DNA of 64,000 nucleotides from Aldehydirespirator sp965116195 (GCA_965116195.1 OZ220491.1:930001-994000), one strand, 5' to 3'. Positions 54,052 to 62,914 are shown, counted from the first letter of the stretch. Numbers and translations are program-made. Notes: generated from the letters alone by a model not told the origin.

Positions 54052-54579
54052 TCAAGCTCTAGGCGGGGTTGACAGGGCTGTCAGCAGGTCGTTGAAAGCG
54101 GTGTCTGCTATGGCGATCATCTCGGTGTCGCTGCGGTCCTGGATGGGATGTCTGGTCAGCACTGCGGCTGCGTCAAAGCCGAGCGATGACGACTGGGCTT
54201 GCACCGCCGACGCAAAGTGGACCGTTGAGACGAACACCCCGGGTGTGCCGCGCCGCTCGATGTCACTGATGTCATGCACACTGCACGACACACAGGAGCC
54301 TCAATCAGCCAGCGCCTCGATCACCGCATCGCAGCTGCTCGCAATCTCTTGGCGCAGGTCCACTGGTGCCGGCTTGGTGAACGTGGGTTTCATGTAGCGG
54401 TTGACGGATGCGCCGACCTCCTCAAGACGTTGCGAGATGCGATCCAAAAACACGTTGCCGCGTGGTTTGGAGATGTCCAGCAGGCCCACTGTGAGTCCGC
54501 TCAGCGACCTGGGCCGGGGAACCCGCTCCCGTCGGGTCTGGCTGCGTTCGCCGGTGGGGTCAAGAACTGTCGTCATCAT
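54052..54579 (-). CDS. UGSC-type selenoprotein, UGA (54301-54303) read as selenocysteine
   Basis: 175 residues if TGA 54303-54301 is decoded as Sec93; otherwise it would stop after 92. The flanks continue one fold: GLTVGLLDISKPRGNVFLDR and CDAVIEAL before the codon, Sec-GSC and VSCSVHDISDIERRGTPGVF after it. This matches the UGSC-containing family first noticed in marine metagenomes. A hairpin 11 nt after the UGA supports recoding. The Sec/Cys pair suggests a redox role, possibly with the thioredoxin-domain protein upstream; substrate unknown. AAGGAG precedes ATG 54579/54576. Confidence 0.85.
54271..54289 (-). promoter_or_regulatory. Bacterial SECIS-like hairpin after the UGA codon
   Basis: Minus-strand gtcgtgcagtgtgcatgac folds into an 8-bp stem (one G-U pair) with loop GUG. 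It begins 11 nt after the UGA, a spacing like that of known bacterial SECIS elements, and has G and U in the apical loop. Confidence 0.7.
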
Positions 54580-54665
54580 GGCTCCTTACTTGGCAACCGG
54601 TGGCTGCCGACTTGCTTCATCGGTGATCTCCGATGTGATGTTGTTTCCGGTGTCGGGTGGGAACA

Positions 54666-54772
54666 CTCCGATCAAGCCGACTTTGCTTCATCCCGCCGCC
54701 GACGACGCTCACCATTGAGCCAGTCGTGTGGGAGCAATCTGGTCAAGCCGACTTTGTTTCATCCCTTGATCC
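54666..54772. repeat. 71-bp direct repeat upstream of the selenoprotein
   Basis: tcaagccgactttg(c/t)ttcatccc occurs at about 54672 and 54743, 71 bp apart, in the 200-bp gap between the thioredoxin-domain gene and the selenoprotein. The gap holds no gene. Confidence 0.8.
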
Positions 54773-54779
54773 TGCCACA

Positions 54780-56234
54780 TCATCGGGTGATCTCGCGTGT
54801 TACGGGATCGCTGCCGCGCGGTCCGTTGGCCCAGCCACCGATGATGGCAGAAAACAGCCCCGCAGGACCACCGGCGTGGGCTACCAACAGCCCACCCGGA
54901 CGGAATTTGGAGACCTGCTTGCCGACTGCGGTGGCAGGAAGTCCCGCAGCTATGCCGTCGGATCCTGCCAACAGATCATCCGCATCAAACAGCAACTCCC
55001 GGTTGAGTTCGGCCATGAAGCGTTCCCGGTCCCACCCAGCGGTGTCGTAGCGGGCCATGTGCTCGGGCGACAGCACCAGCATGGCATCCATGGCCAGCAT
55101 CATCCGAGGCGACACCGTCGCCTGTAGCGCCTGAGCCAGATGTCGGGTGAGCGATTCGGCGCTGCGAGAACGCTCATCGGCAAAGATCCGGGGTGACTCC
55201 CCGGCGAACACGGTCACTGTGGACTGGTCGGCTCGCCAGCCGCGGCTCCGGGCCAGTGACAGCCATGGTGAGTTGGCCTCCTCTTCAGCGAAACAGAAGC
55301 TCACCTTGGCAGGCGAGCCCAGAGTCGCCCGGTCCACCTCGCCGGGTCGTCCGCCTCCGACATTGCGCACGACCAACTGCAGAGCCCGCCCGATGGTCGA
55401 GTTGGCGCGGTTGCCCTGGCCCAGCGCGTTCAGCCCGCTGTTCATACCTATTCGCTTGGCAATCGGGCCGTTCACCACCAACACCGGTGCGACGCTCATG
55501 GTGGTCGCCAACACACCATGCATGTTGAACTCGTCGTTGCAGACGGCCTCCAAGGCGGTGATCACCACAGGCAGATACTCGGGCCTACAGCCGGCCAGCA
55601 CCGCGTTGATCGCCACTTTCTCGACGCTGCACGGCACCAGGTCCGGCGGCACGGCAGCCACGATGTCGTCCGGGTCGCGGCTGGTGCCCTCCAGCATGCG
55701 CAACACCCTTGCCGGTGTCGGGGGTACCACGGGCAGTCCGTCGGACCAGCCGTGGTCCCACATCGCCTCCCATTCGTCGGCCAGCGCAGCCAACTCCACC
55801 CGGCGGCTGCGCAGACTCGAGCCGCCGAAGCGCACGGCCAACTCAGCAGTGTGAGCAGGGTCAACGCTCAACGAACCGCAGCCGGGACGCCATTCGGGCA
55901 GGCCCTCACCCAGTCCGTCCACACCGGTGAGTCGTTCCCAGTCGGAGCGTGCCCAGCCGACCGTGCGCTGTTGACCAACACCGTCAGCAACTTTCAGCAG
56001 CGTGGGAACTGTGTCAATGTCGTGATGCCATGACAATGCGAGGTCGTGGTCGTGGTGTACCCAGTCGGCAGAGGCCGGAAAGTCAGGGTCGTCCTGGGAA
56101 ATCACGGTCAACTCGGCGCGCTCATGCAGGTCATGAAGTACCGGCGCTACCAATTCGCAGGTGGGGCAGTCACGCTTGACAACTGCCACCAGTCCTTCCG
56201 GCAAGGGCGGTGCCGTGTCAGCCTGTGGGTTCAT
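54780..56234 (-). CDS. Thioredoxin-domain protein fused to a large uncharacterised domain
   Basis: 484 residues. The N-terminal ~100 residues form a thioredoxin-like domain with VVKRDCPTCELVAPVL (Cys23/Cys26) and a cis-Pro region TVPTLLKV. The remaining ~370 residues (DGLPVVPPTPARVLRML, VEKVAINAVLAGCRPEYLPV, VVNGPIAKRIGMNSGLNALG) form a domain I cannot name, with a possible active-site Cys in LAGCRPE. It precedes the selenoprotein on the same strand, suggesting a redox pair. Confidence 0.7.
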   Translation of the reverse strand: MNPQADTAPPLPEGLVAVVKRDCPTCELVAPVLHDLHERAELTVISQDDPDFPASADWVHHDHDLALSWHHDIDTVPTLLKVADGVGQQRTVGWARSDWERLTGVDGLGEGLPEWRPGCGSLSVDPAHTAELAVRFGGSSLRSRRVELAALADEWEAMWDHGWSDGLPVVPPTPARVLRMLEGTSRDPDDIVAAVPPDLVPCSVEKVAINAVLAGCRPEYLPVVITALEAVCNDEFNMHGVLATTMSVAPVLVVNGPIAKRIGMNSGLNALGQGNRANSTIGRALQLVVRNVGGGRPGEVDRATLGSPAKVSFCFAEEEANSPWLSLARSRGWRADQSTVTVFAGESPRIFADERSRSAESLTRHLAQALQATVSPRMMLAMDAMLVLSPEHMARYDTAGWDRERFMAELNRELLFDADDLLAGSDGIAAGLPATAVGKQVSKFRPGGLLVAHAGGPAGLFSAIIGGWANGPRGSDPVTREITR

Positions 56235-56253
56235 TGTGTGATTGTGCCACTGT

Positions 56254-56259
56254 TAGCCT
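56254..56259 (+). promoter_or_regulatory. Possible -10 box for leaderless flavin reductase mRNA
   Basis: TAGCCT is followed by 6 nt and GTG 56266, in the 31-bp divergent gap with the thioredoxin-domain gene. Confidence 0.45.
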
Positions 56260-56265
56260 CGTTGT

Positions 56266-56889
56266 GTGATGGTGACCAGCAGCAACAACAGCACAGGCAA
56301 CCGCACAAACGACAACAGCAGCGACAGGGGCGTTAGCGACAGGGATGTTCACTCAGACGGCGGCCACGGTGCTGGCACGTCTGGTGCCACAGACGGTGTG
56401 ATTGACAGCGATGAGTTTCGCCGTGTGCTGCGCTGCTATCCCACTGGCGTGACCATCGTGACGGCTGCCTGCCCGAACGGGCCGGAAGGTGTGACGATCG
56501 GGTCGTTTGCCAGTGTCTCACTTGATCCTGCCTTGGTCTCGTTCTGTCCTGGTCATGGCTCTGACACATGGAGCCGCATGCGACAGGTCGGTAGTTTCTG
56601 TGTGAACGTTCTGGGTGCTGATCAGGCCGATCTGTCCACTGCTTTTTCCAGCAAGTCCGGTGACCGCTTCAAGGGCGTGAGCACAAGAGTGGAGGTCACG
56701 GGTGCGCCCGTGATCGAGGGGTGTCTTGCCTGGATCGACTGCCGCATCTATGCGATCTACAACGCGGGAGACCATGACATCGTGGTGGGCAGGGTCGTGG
56801 CGCTGGATGTGGGCGATGTCTCAGCGGAGGACACGGCTGGACCGCTGATTTTCTTTGAGGGCGGCTACCGCCGCATCACGGCTCTCTAG
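56266..56889 (+). CDS. Flavin reductase-like FMN-binding split-barrel protein
   Basis: 207 residues. After a polar N-terminus of ~45 residues, the domain RVLRCYPTGVTIVTAACPNG, GVTIGSFASVSLDPALVSFC and VGSFCVNVL is characteristic of the flavin reductase family, which supplies reduced flavin to monooxygenases or acts alone. No oxygenase partner is adjacent. The start is GTG 56266, followed in frame by ATG 56269. Confidence 0.85.
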   Translation: MMVTSSNNSTGNRTNDNSSDRGVSDRDVHSDGGHGAGTSGATDGVIDSDEFRRVLRCYPTGVTIVTAACPNGPEGVTIGSFASVSLDPALVSFCPGHGSDTWSRMRQVGSFCVNVLGADQADLSTAFSSKSGDRFKGVSTRVEVTGAPVIEGCLAWIDCRIYAIYNAGDHDIVVGRVVALDVGDVSAEDTAGPLIFFEGGYRRITAL

Positions 56890-56940
56890 GTGGCCGCAAT
56901 GACGACCGCAGCAGGTAGCGGGTGCAGGGGCGGGTGGCTG

Positions 56941-57110
56941 TCTCAAAGGGCAACTGGTCAGGTGACCGCGTTGACGCGTCGGGCGGGGGAGAGGATCGCG
57001 ACCGATGGCCGGTCTCAAAGGGCAACTGGTCAGGTGACCGCGTTGACGCGTCGGGCGGGGGAGAGGATCGCGACCGATGGCCGGTCTCAAAGGGCAACTG
57101 GTCAGGTGAT
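56941..57110. repeat. 72-bp tandem repeat upstream of gamma carbonic anhydrase
   Basis: tctcaaagggcaactggtca begins at 56941, 57013 and 57085, 72 bp apart. It fills most of the 280-bp gap before the carbonic anhydrase gene. Confidence 0.93.
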
Positions 57111-57171
57111 TGCGACAGCTGCTGCAGCAGGTTGCGCAGCAGGCAGCCATTGCTACAGGGCACCGGGTTAG

Positions 57172-57690
57172 ATGGCCGTTTACATGCTGGGTGATCTTGA
57201 ACCCAGGATTGACCCCACTGCTTATGTCCATCCCCTGGCAGTGGTGATCGGCAATGTGGAACTCGGGCCGGAGGCCTCGGTATGGCCTCACGCAGTGCTG
57301 CGCGGCGATGACGGCACCATTCGTGTGGGAGCGCGCAGCAACGTCCAGGACGGAGCCGTGATCCACTGCACGCCGAACTTCCCCACTTTGGTGGGAAATG
57401 ACTGCACCATCGGTCATCAGGCCCATCTCGAGGGTTGTGTCGTGCATGACGACTCGCTCATCGGGGTGGCCTCGGTGGTCATGCATGACGCACATGTCGG
57501 ACCGCATGCCCTGGTGGGTGCCAATGCCACCGTGACCGGCGGGACGGTGGTGCCGCCGGAAGCCATGGCCCTGGGAACGCCGGCCCGCATCCGCGAGCAC
57601 ATGCTCAAACCCGGCCACAATCGCATCAACTCAAGGGCCTACGCCGACCGGGGCCGCTACTACCGCACGGAACTACGGCGCATCGACTGA
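57172..57690 (+). CDS. Gamma carbonic anhydrase-like hexapeptide-repeat protein
   Basis: 172 residues with left-handed beta-helix hexapeptide repeats. Candidate zinc histidines are in VIHCTPNFPTLVG, CTIGHQAHLEGCVVHD and SVVMHDAHVG. Members hydrate CO2 or act as acyl-carrier-like scaffolds. ATG 57172 or ATG 57187. The 3' end (RRID and stop) is copied in the downstream repeats. Confidence 0.88.
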   Translation: MAVYMLGDLEPRIDPTAYVHPLAVVIGNVELGPEASVWPHAVLRGDDGTIRVGARSNVQDGAVIHCTPNFPTLVGNDCTIGHQAHLEGCVVHDDSLIGVASVVMHDAHVGPHALVGANATVTGGTVVPPEAMALGTPARIREHMLKPGHNRINSRAYADRGRYYRTELRRID

Positions 57691-58060
57691 AGTTCCGGTC
57701 GCAGGATTTCACACGGGTTCCTCCAGCTCCAGGCCCTCAGTGAACTCCTCGCAGTGGCCCGTGGTACGTGGCCAAGGATTTCACCCTGCTGCCCACCAGA
57801 CTGGTGTCCTCATAGGCCGAAAGGGAGGCGCATCAACTGAAGTTCCGGTCGCAGGATTTCACCCTGCTGCCCCCAGTCCCAGGCCCTCAGTGAACTCCCC
57901 GCAGTGGTCCGTGGCACGTGGCCCGTGGTCCGTGGCCCAAGTCAAGGATTTCACCCTGGTTCCTCCAGCCCGGTGCCCCTCAGAGACCGAAGGGGGGCGT
58001 ACTGACTGATGTTCCAGTCGTGCGATTTCACCCTTCAGCCCGGTGGATTCAGGGGGATCG
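57681..58060. repeat. Degenerate ~72-92-bp repeats from the carbonic anhydrase 3' end to sufB
   Basis: catcgactgaagttccggtc at 57681 recurs as catcaactgaagttccggtc at 57831 (150 bp, twice 75). ggatttcac recurs at 57704, 57776, 57854 and 57946, with cgatttcac at 58023. It fills the gap before sufB. Confidence 0.85.
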
Positions 58061-58133
58061 AGATTGTGGGTCAGGCTTGATGTCAGGCCGATAGGGTTAG
58101 GCGCACCGGTCAAGACCCTCGGGAGGTCAGTAA

Positions 58134-59537
58134 ATGACTACAGCGGATATCGGTGTTGATCTCAGCCGTTACCAGCTCGGCTGGAGCGACGAGGAGGACT
58201 ACGTATTCAAGCCCAAGAAAGGCTTGGACGACGGCATCATCCAGGAGATGTCGTGGCTCAAGGGTGAGCCCCAGTGGATGCTTGATTTTCGTTTGAAGTC
58301 GCACAGGCGTTTTGAGCGGCGTCCTCGTCCAGCGTGGGGTGGTGACACCACCGGTATTAATTTTGATGACATCTACTATTACATCAAGCCGACCGACTCG
58401 CTGGCCAGCGACTGGGACATGGTGCCGGAGTCGATCAAGAACACCTATGAGCGTCTGGGGATTCCCGAGGCCGAGCGCAAGTACCTGGCCGGGGTGACGG
58501 CCCAGTACGAGAGCGAGGTGGTCTATCACCGCAACCGCGAGGACCTTGAGGCACAGGGTGTGCTGTTCTGTGACATGGACACCGCACTGCGGGAGTACCC
58601 ACAGTTGCTCAAGCGCTATTTCGGCACGGTGATACCGCCCAACGACAACAAGTTCGCAGCGTTGAACTCCTCGGTGTGGTCGGGTGGTTCGTTCATCTAT
58701 GTACCGCCCGGTGTGGAGGTGGAAGCGCCGCTGCAGGCTTACTTCCGTATCAACGCCGAGAACATGGGACAGTTCGAGCGGACTCTGATCATTGCTGACG
58801 AAGGCTCCAAAGTCCATTACATCGAGGGCTGCTCCGCTCCCACATACAGCACCGACTCGTTGCATTCGGCGGTGGTGGAGATCGTGGTCGGGCGCTCAGC
58901 CCGGGTGACCTACACCACCATCCAGAACTGGTCAGACAACGTGTACAACCTGGTCACCAAACGGGCCAGGGTGGAAGCCGAGGGGCATATGGAGTGGATT
59001 GACGGCAACATCGGTTCCAAGCTCACCATGAAGTACCCGGCGGTGGTGATGGTGGGGCCCAAGGCCTCGGGTGAGGTGTTGTCGGTGGCCTACGGAGGCC
59101 CGGGCCAGCACCAGGACACCGGCGCGAAGATGACCCACGCAGCACCGGAGACCACCTCCAAGATCGTCTCCAAATCGGTCTCTTCCGGCGGCGGTCGCAC
59201 ATCTTATCGCGGGCTTGTACGGGTGGAGGACGACGCTCACGGCTGCAAGAGCCATGTGCAGTGCGATGCGCTGATACTTGACGCGGACTCGGTGTCAGAC
59301 ACCTACCCGTACATGGAAGTCGGATCAGGCGACGCGGTGATCGGACACGAGGCCACCGTGTCCAAGGTCGCCGACGATCAGCTCTTCTACCTGCAGAGCC
59401 GAGGACTCACCGAGGAACAGGCCATGGGCATGATCGTCAACGGCTTCATCGAGCCGGTCACCCGCACCCTGCCAATGGAATACGCGGTGGAATGGAGCCG
59501 CCTCATTGAACTACAAATGGAAGGCAGCGTCGGCTGA
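58134..59537 (+). CDS. sufB: Fe-S cluster assembly scaffold SufB
   Basis: 467 residues, full length. WLKGEPQWMLDFRLKSHRRF, GVEVEAPLQAYFRIN and KSHVQCDALILD are diagnostic. It forms the SufBCD scaffold with SufC and SufD encoded downstream. ATG 58134 follows gggaggtcagtaa. sufS and sufU are not in the window. Confidence 0.97.
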   Translation: MTTADIGVDLSRYQLGWSDEEDYVFKPKKGLDDGIIQEMSWLKGEPQWMLDFRLKSHRRFERRPRPAWGGDTTGINFDDIYYYIKPTDSLASDWDMVPESIKNTYERLGIPEAERKYLAGVTAQYESEVVYHRNREDLEAQGVLFCDMDTALREYPQLLKRYFGTVIPPNDNKFAALNSSVWSGGSFIYVPPGVEVEAPLQAYFRINAENMGQFERTLIIADEGSKVHYIEGCSAPTYSTDSLHSAVVEIVVGRSARVTYTTIQNWSDNVYNLVTKRARVEAEGHMEWIDGNIGSKLTMKYPAVVMVGPKASGEVLSVAYGGPGQHQDTGAKMTHAAPETTSKIVSKSVSSGGGRTSYRGLVRVEDDAHGCKSHVQCDALILDADSVSDTYPYMEVGSGDAVIGHEATVSKVADDQLFYLQSRGLTEEQAMGMIVNGFIEPVTRTLPMEYAVEWSRLIELQMEGSVG

Positions 59538-59561
59538 GAGGCTAACAGAACTGTTGGCAAG

Positions 59562-59660
59562 CCGCGACGTGAACGGGCTCGAACCGGTCGTGTCGGCGGG
59601 CTACTGCCATGTCCGTGGACAATTCAACCTGAGAAACCGCGACGCGAACGGGCTCAACCT
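59562..59660. repeat. 75-bp degenerate duplication between sufB and the next gene
   Basis: ccgcgacgtgaacgggctc at 59562 recurs as ccgcgacgcgaacgggctc at 59637. Confidence 0.8.
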
Positions 59661-59676
59661 TGCCACACTGTGAGTC

Positions 59677-60195
59677 ATGCCCATGCGCCAGGACTGCAAG
59701 TACTTTGAGTCGCGCACTTATCCCAACGGTGACACCGTGCGCAAGTGTGACCTGGACCTGGCCCCTGAAGCGCCGTGGCGTTGTCCCGAGGACTGTCCCA
59801 AGTTCACGCGCCGTCTGGCCGATGTGAACTGGAGCCATGGCTCGCTGGTCACCCCGGAGACACCGGCCGAGCCTGAGAGCCTGGGAAGTGATGAGAGTAT
59901 CGGGGCTCTTCTGGACGCGGCTGAGGACATTGTGAACGCAGCTGCGCCGGATGTCATTGCTGACCTTGCGGCGGAGCGTCGCAAGCGCGGTGGTGGCCCC
60001 AAGCGCCGTTCCGCCGGACGTGGGTCAACCGGACGTGGGTCAACCGGACGTGGGGCGAAGAGCCGCAAGAAGTCCAAGGGCACCAAAGGGTCCAAAGGCA
60101 CCAAAGGCAATGGCCCCAAGCGTGGTCAGGGTCCCCAGTCGGGAGGCGGCGGTCTCGGCGAACGGTTCCGCCGTCGCTACCGCGACGGCAGCTGA
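59677..60195 (+). CDS. Conserved hypothetical protein in the suf operon, Cys-rich N-terminus
   Basis: 172 residues. The first 45 contain four cysteines (DCKYFESRTYPNG, VRKCDLD, WRCPEDCPKF), a plausible metal or cluster site. The middle is acidic and the last 70 residues are Gly/Lys/Arg-rich with short repeats (GRGSTGRGSTGRG; KGTKGSKGTKG). It lies between sufB and sufD, 6 nt before sufD. No function assigned; an Fe-S role is suggested only by context. Confidence 0.8.
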   Translation: MPMRQDCKYFESRTYPNGDTVRKCDLDLAPEAPWRCPEDCPKFTRRLADVNWSHGSLVTPETPAEPESLGSDESIGALLDAAEDIVNAAAPDVIADLAAERRKRGGGPKRRSAGRGSTGRGSTGRGAKSRKKSKGTKGSKGTKGNGPKRGQGPQSGGGGLGERFRRRYRDGS

Positions 60196-60200
60196 CCCGG

Positions 60201-61562
60201 GTGCATCCGTTCACCGTTGACGCGGCCTGTGCTCTGGGGGGCCCCCGCTGGCTGAGCCAGCGCCGGGCTGCGGCAGCCGAGCGCTTCTGTGCCACAGAAC
60301 CTCCCACCACGAACGCCGAGGAGTGGCGCTACAGCGCGATAGCCGAGTTGGACCTAGGTGCCTACCGCCTCGCGGTGCGCGATGACGACCACGCCACACC
60401 CGGTGCATATGACCATGACCAGCCCCATGAGGTGGCTGTGGCCGGGGTTGTTGACGTTGCTGACGGGCACCTGCTGTCCACCAGAGGGTTGGAGGAGTTG
60501 GCTACGCAAGGGGTCTTCGTCGGGTCTCTGGATGACCTGGCCGAGGGGCAGGAACTGCTTGGCGCGGTGTCAAGTGATGCCTCCGACTACTTCACGCTGC
60601 TCAACGACGCCTTTGCTGCGACGCCTCTGGTGGTTGATGTGTCTGACGGTGCCGTGGTGCAGGGGGCGATTGTTGTGCGTCATCATGGTTGCTCGCCGGG
60701 TGTGGCCAGCTTTCCCCGGCTGGTGGTGCGGCTGGGACGTGACTCGCAGGCGACGGTGCTTGACATCCAGCGCTCTGCGGGCGCGGCGCTGGTTGTGCCG
60801 GTGGTGGAGTTGATGGTCGGCCCGGCAGCACGTCTCGGCTATATGAACCTCCAACAGCACGACCGTCGCGCCTGGCAGATAGCAGCCCATGTTGCTCGTG
60901 TCGAACGTGATGCGGCGCTGGTTGCCGCTTCGGTCGCCCTGGGTGGGGCCTACGCCCGTACGCGCACCGACACTCGGCTTGTGGGTCGTGGGGCCGCAGG
61001 TGATCTGCTGTCGGCTTACTTCGGCTCGGACTCCCAGATACTTGACTTTCGCACCTACCAGGATCATGCCGCGCCGGACACCACGTCCAACCTGCTTTAC
61101 AAGGGTGTCCTGGGTGACTCGGCACGCAGCGTTTACACGGGACTTATCCGGGTTCGGCCTGATGCACGCGGCACCAACGCCGTCCAGACCAACCGCAACC
61201 TCAAACTCAGTGACGATGCCTGGGCGGAGTCGGTGCCGAACCTGGAGATCGAGAACAACGATGTGCGGTGCAGTCATGCCTCGGCGGTGAGTCCGGTTGA
61301 CCCGGATCAGATCTTCTACTTGGAGAGTCGCGGCGTTCCGACATCTGCGGCCAGGTGTCTGATAGTGGCTGGCTTCTTTGACGAAGTGATCAACAATCTG
61401 CCGGTACGCTCCGCAGCCGAGTGGATCCAGCAGGCTGTCAATGTCAAGCTCAAGCACACGTTGAGCCATGTCGCGCAGGGGCCTGACATGCCCAGCACCG
61501 GTGCCCCAACGGCCCCGACCCCGTTGAGCCATGTCGCGCAGGGAACTGACGATGGGAACTGA
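60201..61562 (+). CDS. sufD: Fe-S cluster assembly protein SufD
   Basis: 453 residues. The SufBD beta-helix core is visible (VVVRLGRDSQATVLDIQRSA; HAAPDTTSNLLYKGVL; GTNAVQTNRNLKLSDDAWAE). The C-terminus carries a 21-residue in-frame duplication (LSHVAQG at two places, DNA copies at 61460 and 61523, 63 bp apart). GTG 60201. Confidence 0.93.
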   Translation: MHPFTVDAACALGGPRWLSQRRAAAAERFCATEPPTTNAEEWRYSAIAELDLGAYRLAVRDDDHATPGAYDHDQPHEVAVAGVVDVADGHLLSTRGLEELATQGVFVGSLDDLAEGQELLGAVSSDASDYFTLLNDAFAATPLVVDVSDGAVVQGAIVVRHHGCSPGVASFPRLVVRLGRDSQATVLDIQRSAGAALVVPVVELMVGPAARLGYMNLQQHDRRAWQIAAHVARVERDAALVAASVALGGAYARTRTDTRLVGRGAAGDLLSAYFGSDSQILDFRTYQDHAAPDTTSNLLYKGVLGDSARSVYTGLIRVRPDARGTNAVQTNRNLKLSDDAWAESVPNLEIENNDVRCSHASAVSPVDPDQIFYLESRGVPTSAARCLIVAGFFDEVINNLPVRSAAEWIQQAVNVKLKHTLSHVAQGPDMPSTGAPTAPTPLSHVAQGTDDGN

Positions 61563-61578
61563 CACGGGAACCGACAAT
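61541..61578. repeat. 12/13-bp triplication at the Rieske gene start
   Basis: gggaactgac-like units start at 61541, 61554 and 61566; the last (gggaaccgacaATG) is the ribosome site and start of the Rieske gene. Confidence 0.8.
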
Positions 61579-61888
61579 GGCAGCCTTTGAGTTGTTTCCG
61601 CTGGATGATCTTGCGCCTGACTCGGCTCAGCGTGTCGAGGTGCAGGGCCTTGACATCGCGATAGTGCGTGTCGGCGATGATGTGTATGCCATCGGTGACA
61701 CCTGCAGTCACGCTGAGGTCTCGCTGTCGGAGGGCTGGGTTGAGCCTGATGACTGCGCTGTTGAGTGTGCCGCTCATGGTGCCATGTTTGATCTGGAGAC
61801 CGGCGAGCCGCTGTCTTTGCCGGCAACTCGACCGGTACCGGTGTATGAGGTCAAGGTGGTCGAGGGCGTGGTGGTACTGACATTGTGA
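61577..61888 (+). CDS. Rieske [2Fe-2S] ferredoxin-like protein of the suf operon
   Basis: 103 residues. The Rieske ligands are DTCSHAEVSL (C-x-H) and VECAAHGAMFD (C-x2-H). It resembles ferredoxin subunits of non-haem dioxygenases and is common inside actinobacterial suf operons, perhaps as an electron donor or a client. Its stop overlaps the first of four tandem sufC-like starts. Confidence 0.92.
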   Translation: MAAFELFPLDDLAPDSAQRVEVQGLDIAIVRVGDDVYAIGDTCSHAEVSLSEGWVEPDDCAVECAAHGAMFDLETGEPLSLPATRPVPVYEVKVVEGVVVLTL

Positions 61889-61930
61889 GCACTCTGTTAT
61901 GAGCATTCCGTTATGAGCATTCCGCTGTGA
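61885..61930 (+). other. Chain of three 5-residue coupled mini-ORFs before sufC (14-bp repeat)
   Basis: GTG 61885 overlaps the Rieske stop and reads MSTLL-stop; its TGA overlaps ATG 61899 (MSIPL-stop), whose TGA overlaps ATG 61913 (MSIPL-stop), whose TGA overlaps sufC GTG 61927. Each unit is 14 bp, i.e. six codons minus 4 nt. Confidence 0.85.
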
Positions 61931-62739
61931 GCACTCTGGTGATTGAGGGGTTGCGGGCCTCGGTGGCGGATCGTCTGATCCTTGACGGGGTGAGTTTGAC
62001 GATCCGTGCGGGTGAGGTTCACGCGATAATGGGGCCCAACGGTTCTGGCAAGTCAACGCTCGCCTTCGTGATCGCAGGTCACAGTGGCTATGAGGTGTTG
62101 GATGGTTCGGTTCGTCTTGACGGTACTGAACTGTTGGGTCTGCCAGCCTGGAGACGGGCTGAGGCCGGGCTGCTTCTCACCATGCAGTATCCCACCGAGG
62201 TTTCCGGTGTGTCGTTGTTGGACATGCTCACCGAATCCGTGTGTACCCCGGCGGATGCAACAGCAGTGTCGGAGCGGATGCACAAAGAGGCGGAACGTAT
62301 CGGTTTCGATGCCAGGTTCTTGCAGCGGCCTGTGAACGTTGATTTGTCAGGCGGTGAGCGCAAGCGCAACGAGGCGCTGCAACTCGGCGTGCTGGAGCCG
62401 GCCTTTGCGTTGATGGATGAACTCGATTCGGGTCTTGATGTTGATGCATTGCGTCAGGTGGGCAACCGCGTTGAGCACGCCACAGAACATGACGGCCTGG
62501 GTGTGTTGGCCATCACCCACTCGACCAGGCTTTTTGATCATCTCCGCCCCGATGCTGTGCATGTGTTTGCCGGTGGGCGTATTCAGGAGTCCGGCGGCCC
62601 CGAGTTGGCTGATCAGCTGGAGGCTGAGGGCTACGAGCGTTGGACTGCAGGCCAGACACAGCCCGGCTCCGACTCCGCGCAGGCGACAACGCCGTTCACC
62701 GATCCGTTCGGTGACCCCTTCGCCGATCTCTTGGTGTGA
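61927..62739 (+). CDS. sufC: Fe-S assembly ATPase SufC
   Basis: 270 residues. ABC ATPase motifs: Walker A MGPNGSGKST, signature DLSGGERKRNE, Walker B FALMDELDSGLD. It drives conformational change in SufB/SufD. The C-terminus has a short PFGDPFADL repeat. Start GTG 61927 (MSTLVIEGL) repeats the sequence overlapping the Rieske stop. 188 nt after it contain only the next promoter. Confidence 0.95.
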   Translation: MSTLVIEGLRASVADRLILDGVSLTIRAGEVHAIMGPNGSGKSTLAFVIAGHSGYEVLDGSVRLDGTELLGLPAWRRAEAGLLLTMQYPTEVSGVSLLDMLTESVCTPADATAVSERMHKEAERIGFDARFLQRPVNVDLSGGERKRNEALQLGVLEPAFALMDELDSGLDVDALRQVGNRVEHATEHDGLGVLAITHSTRLFDHLRPDAVHVFAGGRIQESGGPELADQLEAEGYERWTAGQTQPGSDSAQATTPFTDPFGDPFADLLV

Positions 62740-62914
62740 CTTCCTCCGAGACTCACTGAAGAAGTGCCCGCCCTTGTGCAGGGAATGACCCTCTGTTGTG
62801 TGTGGTCTCGTCAGTGTCGGCAAGTACGCGACCCGCGCGGGGACTGACCTGTGGCTGCTCTCTTGGCGTGGGTGCTTGCGAGACTGTGGCTGGCTGATCG
62901 CGGCTTGGCTCGGT

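Noticed and set aside
54301..54579. Short 92-residue protein ending at TGA 54301, or a frameshifted pseudogene
   Set aside because: The frame continues after the TGA into family-like sequence with UGSC and a SECIS-like hairpin, which fits selenocysteine better.
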